DNA from: CADCTB01 sp963768975
Lineage (GTDB): Bacteria; Actinomycetota; Acidimicrobiia; Acidimicrobiales; AC-14
Length of the DNA: 64,000 nt
Assembly (NCBI GenBank): GCA_963768975.1
Contig: CAVYKB010000009.1
Location: forward strand, 1 to 64,000
Reading direction: 5' to 3'
Part shown: positions 44,364-52,992 of the stretch, piece after piece
Layout: each line of letters opens with the position of its first letter
How positions within the stretch are numbered: the first letter of the stretch is position 1
Position numbers and translations under genes: made by a program
Notes under the pieces: model-generated
Database searches by the model: none
The model's input: only the letters and a program-made list of their open reading frames with translations
What the model was told of the DNA's origin: nothing

Positions 44364-46933
44364 CCGGCGGCCTTCGCCATCAAGTCGGCGTAGAGGCGCT
44401 CGCTCTCGGGCATAGGCTCGAGGTCGATCTCCACCAGGCGGGCCTGGAGGCGGCGGTAGGTGGCCGCGGCGTCGTCGGGGCGGCCGAGCTTGGACTGGAG
44501 CCGCATGATGCGCCGGTAGATCTGCTCGGCGTAGGGGTCGACCTCGACTGCTCGCTGGAGGGCCTGCCACGAGCCCCGGGCGTCGCCGGAGGCCCACCGG
44601 ATGTCGCCCAGCCATACCTGCACGTCGAGCACCCGCTGGCGGAGGTCTTCCCGCGGCGTCTCCGCCCAGGCCCAGTCCTGCCCGGCCAGCAGGTCGCCGG
44701 CGTAGGTCTGGGCTACCCGGTCGTAGGCCGCAGCCCGCACGAAGTCGTCGCCGCCGGCCGCACCTTCGCTCAACGCCTGCTCGAGGCGCCACAGGTCGAC
44801 GTCGAACAGCGGCTCGACCCGGTAGCGGTCGCCGTCGCGTTCGATGACCTTGAGCTTCTTCTCGCCGGTGGCGTCTCGCAGGCGGCTGCGGAGGTTGCCC
44901 AGGGCCGTCCAGAACCACTCCGAGCCCCGGCCGGGGTCGGCTTCGGGCCACAGGGCCTCGACAGCGGCGTCCAGCGTCGTGCCGGCCGGATGGAGCAGGT
45001 AGAAGGCCAGTAGCTCTCTGGCCTTGGCCCGCAGTCCGGCGCGGATCTCGGTGCCGTTCACCTCGATCCGGTAGGTGCCGAGCAGCTGGACGTTGACCGT
45101 CGGCGCCTCGGCCATGACGACCTCGAAGGGCTCGGCCTCCTCGATGACCGCGGTGATCACGTCGTCGTCGGTGCGGGCGCTGGCCAGCACGGCCAGGAGC
45201 TCGCTGGCCGCTTCCCGGCCGAGGGTGTAGAGCCGGGCGCCGGCCAGCCGGCCGGCGAGGGCTTCGTCGCTGATCTCCGCCGCCCGCTCGTTGGCTTGAA
45301 GCCGGATGGTGGTGGCCTGCTCGACGGAGGTGTCGACCAGCACGGCCAGCACGCGAGGGTCCTGCCCCACCAGGTCGAGCAGGGCGGCGAGGTCGTCGGG
45401 GCCCGGTTCGCGGGCGACGACGAGCACGGTGCTTGGCGACGCCGGCGAGCGGTTCGCGGCCAGCTCCTCCAAGCAGCCAACGAGGTCGCGGGGCTGGCGA
45501 AGGCCGGGAACGGCCAGCGCCGGCGGGAGGAGGTCGCCGACCACGCACGCCTCGCCCGTGCCGGCGTTCTGGGCCAGGAACGACGTGGTCACGAAGCGGG
45601 CGACGTCGGCTGCCGCCGGGCCGAGGAGCGAGAGGATGCCGATTCCGGCCAGGTCGACCGTCACCTCGTCGCCGTCCCGGAAGGCGATGGCCATGGTGGT
45701 GGGGTTGGCCGGCGCCGGCCCTTTCCCGTTGGCGACCTGGCCCGAAGGCTTGATGGCGGCCAGGTCGGCCCGGGCTCGGGCGTAGCGGTCGATCCGCCGG
45801 GTCACGTGGGTGGCGAAGGGGTCGCGCCGGTGCAGCCCGGGCGAGGGGCTGTTGGCCCGCCGCCGGCGCCGGCGGCGCATTCCCGCCCGCTTGAGCGCCT
45901 CGCTGACGCCGAGGGCGAGCGACGGCCCCACGACCAGGCCGGGAAGGGTGCAGGCCAGGGGATCCTCGCCCACCCCGCCGTCGGCGGGGGCGACAGCGTC
46001 CGGCCGGGCGGCCGGCGGGGCGCCGAAGGCGGCGGCCGCGACATCGTCGGAGGGCTCATCGGCCAGGGCACCGTCGGCGACGGGCTCGGCGGCCGGGGCG
46101 GACGGCCCCGCCGCCTGCTGGGCGCCGAACATGTTGGCCTGCGGCGCGATCTGGGCCTGCGCCGGCGTCATCGCCGGGGCGGCGGGGGCGGCCGGCGGCG
46201 TGAACGACGCCAGGGCGTCGCGGACGGCGGCCTCGACCATACGGGGCAGCTGCTCAGTGAGCCCGTCGCGCACCGCCCGCAGGTGCGACGCTTCCTCCCG
46301 GAGGCCGGCGGTGATGGCCTCCACCTCCCGGAGCGCAGCCCGTAGCTCGGGCTGGACGGCCTCGGCCACCACCTGGGGCAGCCGCTCGTTCATCTCCCGC
46401 TCGATCTCCCGCAGGCGGGCCGATTCCCGGCGCAGCTCGGCGCCGTCCTCCTGAAGGCCGCCGGCGTCGCGCCGCATGCGGGATGCCTCGGTGCGCAGGG
46501 CGGTGGTGGACCCCTCGAGCTCGGCTAGGGCGTTGTTCAGCTCGCCGCCGCGGTTGGCAGCCAGGTCGGCCACCACCGCCTGCTGGTGGGCCAGGCTGCT
46601 GGCGACCGCGTGGAGCTGGGCCTTCATCCCGTCGAACTCGGCGCGCATCCAGTGCAGCACCCGGGCGCCGTTCTCTCGCGACATCATCCCGCCGCCGGCC
46701 TGGTGCTGAGCCGCGGGCTGGGGCTGGGCGGCGCGGGCCGGCGTCGCCGTTGGTTGCGAGGGCCGTGACGGTGCGGCCACGGGCACGCTACGGGCGAAGA
46801 CCTCCGGGCAGCCCGAGAACTTGCCCGTGCACACGGTCTCGCAGACCGTGCACGTGCAGGAGGCTTGTCCGGCCTTCATCGGATGGTTGCAGCCGCTCGT
46901 GATCTGGCAGCCGAACTCGTGGCACCAACCCAT
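44360..46933 (-). CDS. BTAD (SARP-like) regulator with Cys-rich N-terminus and coiled coil
   Basis: An 857-residue protein with an unusual layout. Residues 4-42 hold eight cysteines (4, 9, 15, 26, 28, 31, 35, 42) and two histidines, a probable metal site. A Gln/Pro-rich linker follows, then a long helical coiled coil (about 85-255) and an Ala/Pro-rich spacer. Residues ~390-585 form an alpha/beta domain. The C-terminus has a winged helix (VQLLGTYRIEVNGTEIR, REL(L)AFYLLHP, EALWPEADPG, ALGNLRSRLR) and a bacterial transcriptional activator domain of TPR-like helices ending PMPESERLYADLM. BTAD proteins activate secondary metabolite or developmental genes. Target unknown; the cysteine cluster suggests metal or redox sensing. 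Confidence 0.8.
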   Translation of the reverse strand: MGWCHEFGCQITSGCNHPMKAGQASCTCTVCETVCTGKFSGCPEVFARSVPVAAPSRPSQPTATPARAAQPQPAAQHQAGGGMMSRENGARVLHWMRAEFDGMKAQLHAVASSLAHQQAVVADLAANRGGELNNALAELEGSTTALRTEASRMRRDAGGLQEDGAELRRESARLREIEREMNERLPQVVAEAVQPELRAALREVEAITAGLREEASHLRAVRDGLTEQLPRMVEAAVRDALASFTPPAAPAAPAMTPAQAQIAPQANMFGAQQAAGPSAPAAEPVADGALADEPSDDVAAAAFGAPPAARPDAVAPADGGVGEDPLACTLPGLVVGPSLALGVSEALKRAGMRRRRRRRANSPSPGLHRRDPFATHVTRRIDRYARARADLAAIKPSGQVANGKGPAPANPTTMAIAFRDGDEVTVDLAGIGILSLLGPAAADVARFVTTSFLAQNAGTGEACVVGDLLPPALAVPGLRQPRDLVGCLEELAANRSPASPSTVLVVAREPGPDDLAALLDLVGQDPRVLAVLVDTSVEQATTIRLQANERAAEISDEALAGRLAGARLYTLGREAASELLAVLASARTDDDVITAVIEEAEPFEVVMAEAPTVNVQLLGTYRIEVNGTEIRAGLRAKARELLAFYLLHPAGTTLDAAVEALWPEADPGRGSEWFWTALGNLRSRLRDATGEKKLKVIERDGDRYRVEPLFDVDLWRLEQALSEGAAGGDDFVRAAAYDRVAQTYAGDLLAGQDWAWAETPREDLRQRVLDVQVWLGDIRWASGDARGSWQALQRAVEVDPYAEQIYRRIMRLQSKLGRPDDAAATYRRLQARLVEIDLEPMPESERLYADLMAKAAG

Positions 46934-46977
46934 CGGCCGACCATCGTAGGCACCGGAGAGGGGTACGGTCCGGGACA

Positions 46978-47979
46978 GTGCCCTCTCCGCTCGACCGGCG
47001 CCTCCCGCTGGCCGTCCTCCCCACCCCGTTGGAGCCCGCCGACCGGCTCGGCGCCGCGCTCGGCATGGAGCCGGGGGCGTTGTGGGTGAAGCGGGACGAC
47101 GTGACCGGCCTGGGCGCCGGCGGCAACAAGGCCCGCAAGCTCGAGTACCTGTGCGCCGACGCCCTTGAGCAGGGGGCCGACGTGCTGGTCACCGGGGGCG
47201 GCCCGCAGAGCAACCACGTCCGCATGACGGCGGCGGCGGCCAACCGGCTGGGCCTGGAATGCGCGGTCGTCATGGCCGGCCCCCGGCCGGAGACGGCGAC
47301 GGGCAACGTGCTGCTCATCGAGATCCTCGGCGCCGGCTTGTCCTGGACCGGCCTGCGCGAAGGCATGCACTACGAGCGCATCGAGGCGGCGATCGACGAG
47401 GCCGCCGACCGCCTGGAGGCCGAAGGCCGGCGGACCTACCGCATCCCGATCGGCGGGGCCACGGCCGTCGGGGCGCTGGGCTACGTGCGGGCCGCCGCTG
47501 AGCTCCAGGACCAGGCCAGCATGCAGTTGGGCGACATCGACGTCGTGGTCGTGGCCGCCGGCTCGGGCGGCACCCACGCCGGCCTCGCCGCCGGGCTGGG
47601 CGACCTGGACCGGGTCCTGGGGGTCGATGTCGGGGCTCGCACGGACCTCGACGTCGTGGTGCCGGCCAAGGCGGCGGAGACCGCGGTTCTCGCCGGGCTG
47701 CCGGCGCCGGCCGGTACCGTGCAGCTCGACCATGACCGGGTGGGCGGCGGCTACGGCGCCCCCACGGAGGAGTGCCGGCGGGCCGTGCTACTCGCAGCCC
47801 GCACCGAGGGCCTGCTCCTCGATCCCGTCTACACCGGCAAGGCCATGGCCGGCCTCATAGCGGCCCGGGCTGCGGGCGACATCGGGCCGGCGGCGCGCAC
47901 CGTCTTCCTCCACACCGGCGGGCTGCCGGCGCTCTTCGCCTCCCCCTACGCCGGCTGGGGCCGGGACAAGGCAGACTAA
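46978..47979 (+). CDS. D-cysteine desulfhydrase / ACC deaminase family PLP enzyme
   Basis: A 333-residue fold-type II PLP enzyme. The PLP lysine lies in GGNKARKLEYL near residue 52, followed by GGGPQSNHVRMTAAAA and the phosphate-binding AGSGGTHAGLAAGL. Sequence ending LDPVYTGKAMAGLI and HTGGLPALF is typical of D-cysteine desulfhydrases, which release pyruvate, ammonia and sulfide. ACC deaminase cannot be separated by eye. GTG start at 46978, 44 bases from the divergent regulator. Confidence 0.88.
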   Translation: MPSPLDRRLPLAVLPTPLEPADRLGAALGMEPGALWVKRDDVTGLGAGGNKARKLEYLCADALEQGADVLVTGGGPQSNHVRMTAAAANRLGLECAVVMAGPRPETATGNVLLIEILGAGLSWTGLREGMHYERIEAAIDEAADRLEAEGRRTYRIPIGGATAVGALGYVRAAAELQDQASMQLGDIDVVVVAAGSGGTHAGLAAGLGDLDRVLGVDVGARTDLDVVVPAKAAETAVLAGLPAPAGTVQLDHDRVGGGYGAPTEECRRAVLLAARTEGLLLDPVYTGKAMAGLIAARAAGDIGPAARTVFLHTGGLPALFASPYAGWGRDKAD

Positions 47980-47985
47980 GCAGCG

Positions 47986-49002
47986 ATGGTTCCGGCGTTC
48001 ACCGATGACGGGCGGCCGAGCCCCGCGGTCGGCGCGCTGGGGGCACTGGCCCTGCTGATCCTCATCGCCGGCGCCGTCCTCGTCTTCCAGCGGTCCGACG
48101 ACCCCGAGCCACTGACCGTGGCCACCGGCGGCACCGGCCGCATCGTCTTCGCCAGCGACCGGGGCGACGACCTGGACATCTACGCCGTCAACCCCGACGG
48201 CACCGGGCGGGTCCAGCTCACCGACGCTCGGGGCGACGACCAGACGCCGGCACTGTCCCCCGACGGCACGAAGATCGCCTTCGAGTCCTTCCGGGACGGC
48301 AACTGGGAGATCTACGTGATGGATGCCGACGGCAGCAATCAGGTCCGCCTCACGGACAACCCGGCCCAGGACGTGTTCCCGCGGTGGGTGCCCGACGGCG
48401 GCCGGCTCGTCTTCGCCAGCGACCGGAACCGCAACTTCGACGTCTTCACCATGCACGCCGACGGAAAGGAGCAGCGGCCGCTCACCCGGGAGGCGTCGAC
48501 CGACACCGCGCCGTCGTTCTCCCCGGACGGGTCCAAGATCGTCTACCAGAGCCTTCGCGAGGGCAACGACGACATCTTCGTGATGAACGTCGACGGCACG
48601 AGCCAGATGCGGCTGACCGAGGACCCGGCGCCGGACTGGCTGCCGGTGTGGTCGCCGGACGGGACCAAGATCGCTTTCCAGCGGGCCCGAGCCGACGGGA
48701 ACTCCTTCGACATCTGGGTCATGAACGCCAACGGCAGCGAGGAGCGCCAGGTCACCCGGACGGAGGCGTCGGCCGTGGGCGCTACCTGGTCGCCGGACAG
48801 CACCAAGCTGGCCTTCCACAGCCTCCGCAATGGTGGCAGCAGGGTCCTGGTGGTCAACCTGGACGGCTCGGGGCTATCCCAGATCACGGGCGGCTCCGGA
48901 TACAACAGCTACGTGCCCGACTGGCGCGACCCGGCGATGCGGCCGGCGCCGCCGTCCACCACCACCGTGCCCCCCACGAGCACCACCACCCGCCGGCGCT
49001 GA
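47986..49002 (+). CDS. Membrane-anchored TolB-like beta-propeller protein
   Basis: A 338-residue protein starting six bases after the PLP enzyme stop. One membrane segment (GALGALALLILIAGAVLVF, residues ~17-35) is followed by about six PD40/WD40-like repeats (SPDGTKIAFES, VPDGGRLVFAS, SPDGSKIVYQS, SPDGTKIAFQR, SPDSTKLAFHS) and NPDGTGRVQLT type strands. It ends in a Pro/Thr-rich tail. Topology suggests an external propeller anchored at its N-terminus; binding partner unknown. Confidence 0.85.
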   Translation: MVPAFTDDGRPSPAVGALGALALLILIAGAVLVFQRSDDPEPLTVATGGTGRIVFASDRGDDLDIYAVNPDGTGRVQLTDARGDDQTPALSPDGTKIAFESFRDGNWEIYVMDADGSNQVRLTDNPAQDVFPRWVPDGGRLVFASDRNRNFDVFTMHADGKEQRPLTREASTDTAPSFSPDGSKIVYQSLREGNDDIFVMNVDGTSQMRLTEDPAPDWLPVWSPDGTKIAFQRARADGNSFDIWVMNANGSEERQVTRTEASAVGATWSPDSTKLAFHSLRNGGSRVLVVNLDGSGLSQITGGSGYNSYVPDWRDPAMRPAPPSTTTVPPTSTTTRRR

Positions 49003-49048
49003 GGTCGTTTTCCCAAATCACGATGCTGGGCCGTAGTCTCGGGCCGCA

Positions 49049-49963
49049 ATGAGTGAGGCCACCCTCCCAGCGACCGCCTCCCCCGTCGCAGTCCCGGGAC
49101 GCAGCCGGCTGGCTGCCTACGTGGCCCTGACCAAGCCGCGGATCATCGAGCTGCTCCTGGTGACCACCGTCCCGGCGATGATCGTGGCCGAGCGGGGCAT
49201 GCCGGCGACGTGGCTGATCCTGGCCACCCTGGTGGGCGGCACCCTGGCTGCCGGCGGGGCCAACGCCACCAACATGGTGATTGACCGCGACATCGACAAG
49301 CTGATGCACCGCACCCGCAAGCGACCGCTGGTCACCGGCGAGATCACCCCCCGCAGCGCCCTGATCTTCGCCATCGGCTTGGAGGTGGCGGCCGCCGCCT
49401 GGCTGGCGCTGGTCGTCAACCCCCTGAGCGCGGCGCTGGCCGTGGCCGCCACGCTGTTCTACGTCTTCGTCTACACCCTCTGGCTGAAGCGGACGTCGAC
49501 CCAGAACATCGTCATCGGGGGCGCCGCCGGCGCCGTCCCGGTGCTGGTCGGCTGGGCCGCAGTCACCAATGAGCTGGCCGTCGCCCCGTTCGTGATGTTC
49601 GCCATCATCTTCGTGTGGACCCCGCCCCACTTCTGGGCCCTGGCCATCCGCTACCGGTCCGACTACGCCGCAGCGGACGTGCCGATGCTGCCCGTCGTCG
49701 CCACGTTCGACGAGACCGCCAAGCAGATCGTCGCCTACACCCTCGTCCTGTGGGCGACCAGCCTGGCCTTCTGGCCGGCGGGATCCATGGGATGGATCTA
49801 CGGCGCCGCCGCCATCGTCCTCGGCGGCCTCTACACCTGGAAGGCCGTGAAGCTGGCCCGCAGCCACAAGCCCGAACAGGCCATGAAGCTGTTCAAGTAC
49901 TCCATCACCTACATCACCCTGCTGTTCGGGGCGATGGCAGCTGATCAGCTGCTTCTTCATTGA
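49049..49963 (+). CDS. ctaB: Protoheme IX farnesyltransferase (heme O synthase) CtaB
   Basis: A 304-residue UbiA-family membrane enzyme that adds a farnesyl group to heme b to make heme o, the precursor of heme a. The prenyl-diphosphate/Mg motif is NMVIDRDIDKLMHRTRKRPL near residue 72, and a second motif lies at YRSDYAAADVPMLP. Eight or nine membrane helices. It opens the left oxidase locus. Its last 50 bases overlap the convergent ctaG-like gene. Heme A synthase (ctaA) is not in the window. Confidence 0.95.
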   Translation: MSEATLPATASPVAVPGRSRLAAYVALTKPRIIELLLVTTVPAMIVAERGMPATWLILATLVGGTLAAGGANATNMVIDRDIDKLMHRTRKRPLVTGEITPRSALIFAIGLEVAAAAWLALVVNPLSAALAVAATLFYVFVYTLWLKRTSTQNIVIGGAAGAVPVLVGWAAVTNELAVAPFVMFAIIFVWTPPHFWALAIRYRSDYAAADVPMLPVVATFDETAKQIVAYTLVLWATSLAFWPAGSMGWIYGAAAIVLGGLYTWKAVKLARSHKPEQAMKLFKYSITYITLLFGAMAADQLLLH

Positions 49964-50578
49964 CCCGGTTTTGACGCTCCTCGTGCCGGGCCCAGGCCGC
50001 GGCCACTACCAGCACGGCCACGAGCAGCACCACGTCTCCTGCGACCCACATGATCCCGCCGGCCAGGCGCTGGTCGCCCAGGGGGTCGCCGCCAGCGGCG
50101 TAGTGAGGGTACAGGACCCGCTTTGTCGAGAAGATGGCCAGGGCCAGGAAGGTGTTCTGGGGCATGGCCACGACCAGGTAGAACAGGCGCAGCGGGTGGG
50201 ACATGCGGGCGCCCCGGCCCACGACTTGGGCCCAGAAGATGACTGCCCCGCCCAAGAGCAGGGCATGTTCGAAGACGTGGGCGGGAAGGTTCTCGGTGGC
50301 CGTCTCGAAGAGCGGGGTGAAATGCACGAGCCAGCCAGTGGCAGCGAAGGTGACCCACGCGACCAGGGGATGGACCCGGGGTACCCGCAGGCCGGCGGCG
50401 AGCAGCGGCGCTGCGGCCATCGTCATGGCCACGTGCTGGACCATGTGGGCGGCCAGGGTGGCGTCGGCCCGGGCGTCGACCGGTGGGCTGAGGGCGACGG
50501 CGACGATGACCAGGCCGGCGGCCAGCCACCAGCGGTCGAGGTCCCGAGGAGGGGGTGCAAGACGAGGCGCACAGGCAC
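49914..50578 (-). CDS. CtaG/caa3-type oxidase assembly protein, one frameshift
   Basis: Multi-helix membrane protein with HMVQHVAMTMAAAPLL, HFTPLFE, HVFEHALLL and MPQNTFLALAIF, the histidine pattern of the caa3_CtaG family that helps copper insertion. The intact frame has an ATG at 50444, but sensible protein (RDLDRWWLAAGLVIV, ALSPPVDARADATLAA) extends upstream to a stop, and the likely real start VPVRLVLHPLLG (GTG at 50578) is in the next frame. Adding one G to the CCC/GGG run at 50543-50545 joins them and gives 221 residues. It is divergent from the COX1-like gene and a paralogue of the CtaG at 61354. Confidence 0.75.
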
Positions 50579-50615
50579 GCTACCCGTCTCAACTCGAAGG
50601 GTCCGGGGTGGTCTG

Positions 50616-50621
50616 TATAAA
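50616..50621 (+). promoter_or_regulatory. Putative -10 box for COX1-like operon
   Basis: TATAAA lies 11 bases before the ATG at 50633 in otherwise G+C-rich DNA. Transcription from here would be nearly leaderless, which agrees with the absence of a ribosome site. No clear -35 element. Confidence 0.4.
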
Positions 50622-50632
50622 GTCCGGCGACG

Positions 50633-52321
50633 ATGGCAATGACCGACACCGAGGTCGACGAAGAAGCGCGGCCGGCGGAGAGCGGGCAGTCACAGCCCGT
50701 GCTCGACCTTCCTGACCCCTGGCCCCAGGGCACCGACCACAAGCGGGTCGGGTCCTGGTTCGTGGCCGCCGCCGTGGTCTTCCTGGTCGCAGGGGCTGTC
50801 ATGGCCCTGCTGATGCGGGCCCAGCTGGCGACGCCGGAGGCGGAGATCCTCGGCGATCGCACCTACCGCCAGTTCTTCACCATGCACGGCGTCGTGTCGG
50901 TGTTCCTGTTCCTCCTGCCGGTGTGGCTCGGCCTGGCGTCGGCCATCGTGCCCCTCCAGGTGGGCGCAGCCCGGCTCGCCTTCCCCCGCCTGCACGCCAC
51001 GTCGTTCTGGATTTTCCTGGGCGGCGCCGGCATGGTCTGCGCCGCCCCCGCCCTCTCAGACACCTTCCACGGCTGGGCGCTGGATGACCCGATCCCCGTC
51101 AAGCTCGGCCTCCCCGGCCAGGGCCCCGACATGCTGCTCCTCGGCCTGGTGCTCGTCTGCATGGCCGGAATCCTGGTGGCGGTGAACGTCCTGGTGACGA
51201 TCCTCCAGCTCCGGCCCCCGGGGATGACGCTGCGCCGGATCCCGGTGTTCAGCTGGTCGGTCATGGTGTCCGGTGCCGTGCTCCTGCTGGCCCTGCCCAT
51301 CCTCATCGGCGCCTTCGCCCTGCTGTTCGTCGACCGCCACTACGGCACGTCGCTGTTCAGCGGCTTCACCGGCAGCCGGGGCGGCAACCCCCTCATCTGG
51401 TCCCGCCTCTTCTGGTTCGGCGCCTACCCCTTGCTGTGGGCGCTGCTCATCCCCGCCCTGGGCGCGGTGAGCGAGATCGTCGCCACCTTCGCCGGCCGCC
51501 CGCTCTTCAGCCGGGACCGGGCGTCCGCCGCCCTCGCCGGTGTCGGCGTCCTCTGCTTCGCCGGCTGGGGCAGTGAGGTGGCCACCCTTCCCCGGGCCCG
51601 CCCCCTGTTCATCCTCGGTGCCCTGGTCGTGCTGGCGCCGGTGGCCCTGCTCGTCCTGAACTGGCTGATGACCCTGCGCGACGCCCGTCGGGAGGGTGCC
51701 GGCGAGCGGATGGGGTCGACCCCCATGCTCTGGGCGCTGGGCATGCTCCCGGTGCTCGGGCTCGGCCTGGCCGCATCCCTCGTCTCCGCCATCGACGCCG
51801 GCCGCGACGCCCACAACACCTACTGGCAGACGGGCCAGCAGCACGCTTTGTTCTTCGGGGCCGCCACCATCGGCGCCGTCGCCGCCCTGAGCTTCTGGGG
51901 CCCCAAGCTGTGGGGTCGGCGCCTGTCCGACGGCCTGGCCAAGCTGGAGATCCTCGCCATTGTCGGCGGCACGCTGCTCACCGTGGCCGGGATGCTGCTC
52001 CTCGGCATCCAGGACATGGTCACCCACACCTCGACGTTCGATTCCAACGACGACTGGGCGCTCGGCAACCTGGCCGTCTCCGCCGGCGCGGCCATCGTCG
52101 GCCTCGGCCTGCTCCTGCTCGTCCTCGACCTGGCCACCAGCATCCTCGGCCGGCGGGGCCGCACCGCCGGTGCCGACCCGTGGGGCGGCCAGACGCTCGA
52201 GTGGGCCACCACCTCGCCCCCGCCGCCGCACAACTTTGACGCCCTTCCCGAGATCCGCTCGGCCTCGCCGCTGCTCGGTCTCCGCATCTCCCAGTCCCAG
52301 CCCCCTGAGGAAATGACTTAG
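50633..52321 (+). CDS. Divergent heme-copper oxidase subunit I lacking the CuB/heme a3 site
   Basis: A 562-residue, roughly 12-helix protein that aligns along its length with the canonical subunit I encoded at 58309: DHKRVG, FFTMHGVVSVFLFL, ARLAFPRL, LGAVSEIVATF, LSFWGPKLWGRRLS, DPWGGQTLEW. The two low-spin heme ligands are kept: His85 in TMHG and His404 in GQQHALFFG. The high-spin heme ligand is Gln402 (QQH against HFH), the HPEVY segment reads AYPLL, and the CuB His pair reads GWGSEV. So all three CuB histidines and the cross-linked tyrosine are gone. It should bind one heme and not reduce oxygen. Followed directly by subunit III and a cupredoxin protein. Confidence 0.88.
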   Translation: MAMTDTEVDEEARPAESGQSQPVLDLPDPWPQGTDHKRVGSWFVAAAVVFLVAGAVMALLMRAQLATPEAEILGDRTYRQFFTMHGVVSVFLFLLPVWLGLASAIVPLQVGAARLAFPRLHATSFWIFLGGAGMVCAAPALSDTFHGWALDDPIPVKLGLPGQGPDMLLLGLVLVCMAGILVAVNVLVTILQLRPPGMTLRRIPVFSWSVMVSGAVLLLALPILIGAFALLFVDRHYGTSLFSGFTGSRGGNPLIWSRLFWFGAYPLLWALLIPALGAVSEIVATFAGRPLFSRDRASAALAGVGVLCFAGWGSEVATLPRARPLFILGALVVLAPVALLVLNWLMTLRDARREGAGERMGSTPMLWALGMLPVLGLGLAASLVSAIDAGRDAHNTYWQTGQQHALFFGAATIGAVAALSFWGPKLWGRRLSDGLAKLEILAIVGGTLLTVAGMLLLGIQDMVTHTSTFDSNDDWALGNLAVSAGAAIVGLGLLLLVLDLATSILGRRGRTAGADPWGGQTLEWATTSPPPPHNFDALPEIRSASPLLGLRISQSQPPEEMT

Positions 52322-52984
52322 ATGTCGCTCGTCGCCGTCTCTCCCAACGACAACCTTCCGGTCCCGGCATCGGATGCGGCGCCGATGGTGCTCCCAACCG
52401 GCGAGCCCCTGCCCGGGCCGGTCCCGGGCCGCCCCCGCCGGGGCACGAGCACGATCGGCACGCTGCTGTTCTGCACCGCCGACTTCATGATCCTGGCCGC
52501 GGTGATCGCCGTCTACCTCTCGATCAAGGAGGGCTCGACCACCTGGCCGCCCCGGGGCGTCTCGGTCAGCACCTACGTCCCCACCATGATCACTCTCACC
52601 GCCCTGATGTCGGGCTGCTCGATGCAGTGGGGCATCTTCGCCGCCCGCCGCAACGATGGGCGCAACGCAGCGATGGCCCTCATCCTCACCTTGTTCTTCG
52701 GGCTGGCGATCCTCAACCTGGAGTGGTTGACGTTCGTCCGAAGCGGTTTCGGGTTCAACGACCACACCTACGGCACGCTCTACGACATCCTGATCGGCTT
52801 CCACGTCCTCCACCTGCTGGCCGCCCTCGGGGTGGTGCTGGTGCTGGCGTTCCGCACCATGGCCGGCCACTTCACCGACGACCGCCACGACGCGCTGCGG
52901 GCCGGGGCCGTGTTCTGGCAGTACACCAACGTCGTCTGGTTCACCGTGGTCACGGTCCTTTTCATCCTCAGCAGGCACGGCTAG
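52322..52984 (+). CDS. Cytochrome c oxidase subunit III homologue of the noncanonical complex
   Basis: A 220-residue membrane protein, ATG directly after the TAG of the COX1-like gene. Five helices fit the short subunit III: LLFCTADFMILAAVIAVYL, LTALMSGCSMQWGIFAA, LILTLFFGLAILNLEWL, DILIGFHVLHLLAALGVVL (the conserved GFHxxH segment) and FWQYTNVVWFTVVTVLFI. Its presence with the ligand-poor subunit I argues that the latter still assembles into an oxidase-like complex rather than being a decaying pseudogene. Confidence 0.88.
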   Translation: MSLVAVSPNDNLPVPASDAAPMVLPTGEPLPGPVPGRPRRGTSTIGTLLFCTADFMILAAVIAVYLSIKEGSTTWPPRGVSVSTYVPTMITLTALMSGCSMQWGIFAARRNDGRNAAMALILTLFFGLAILNLEWLTFVRSGFGFNDHTYGTLYDILIGFHVLHLLAALGVVLVLAFRTMAGHFTDDRHDALRAGAVFWQYTNVVWFTVVTVLFILSRHG

Positions 52985-52992
52985 GCGCCGGC

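Noticed and set aside
50633..52321. COX1-like gene dismissed as a degraded pseudogene
   Set aside because: It has no stops or frame breaks, keeps both low-spin heme ligands and conserved structural blocks, and sits in an intact operon, so decay is a poor explanation for the missing CuB ligands.
51056..52978. Minus-strand 640-residue open frame
   Set aside because: Antisense to the COX1-like and subunit III genes, with Gln/Gly/Glu-rich low complexity and no motif.
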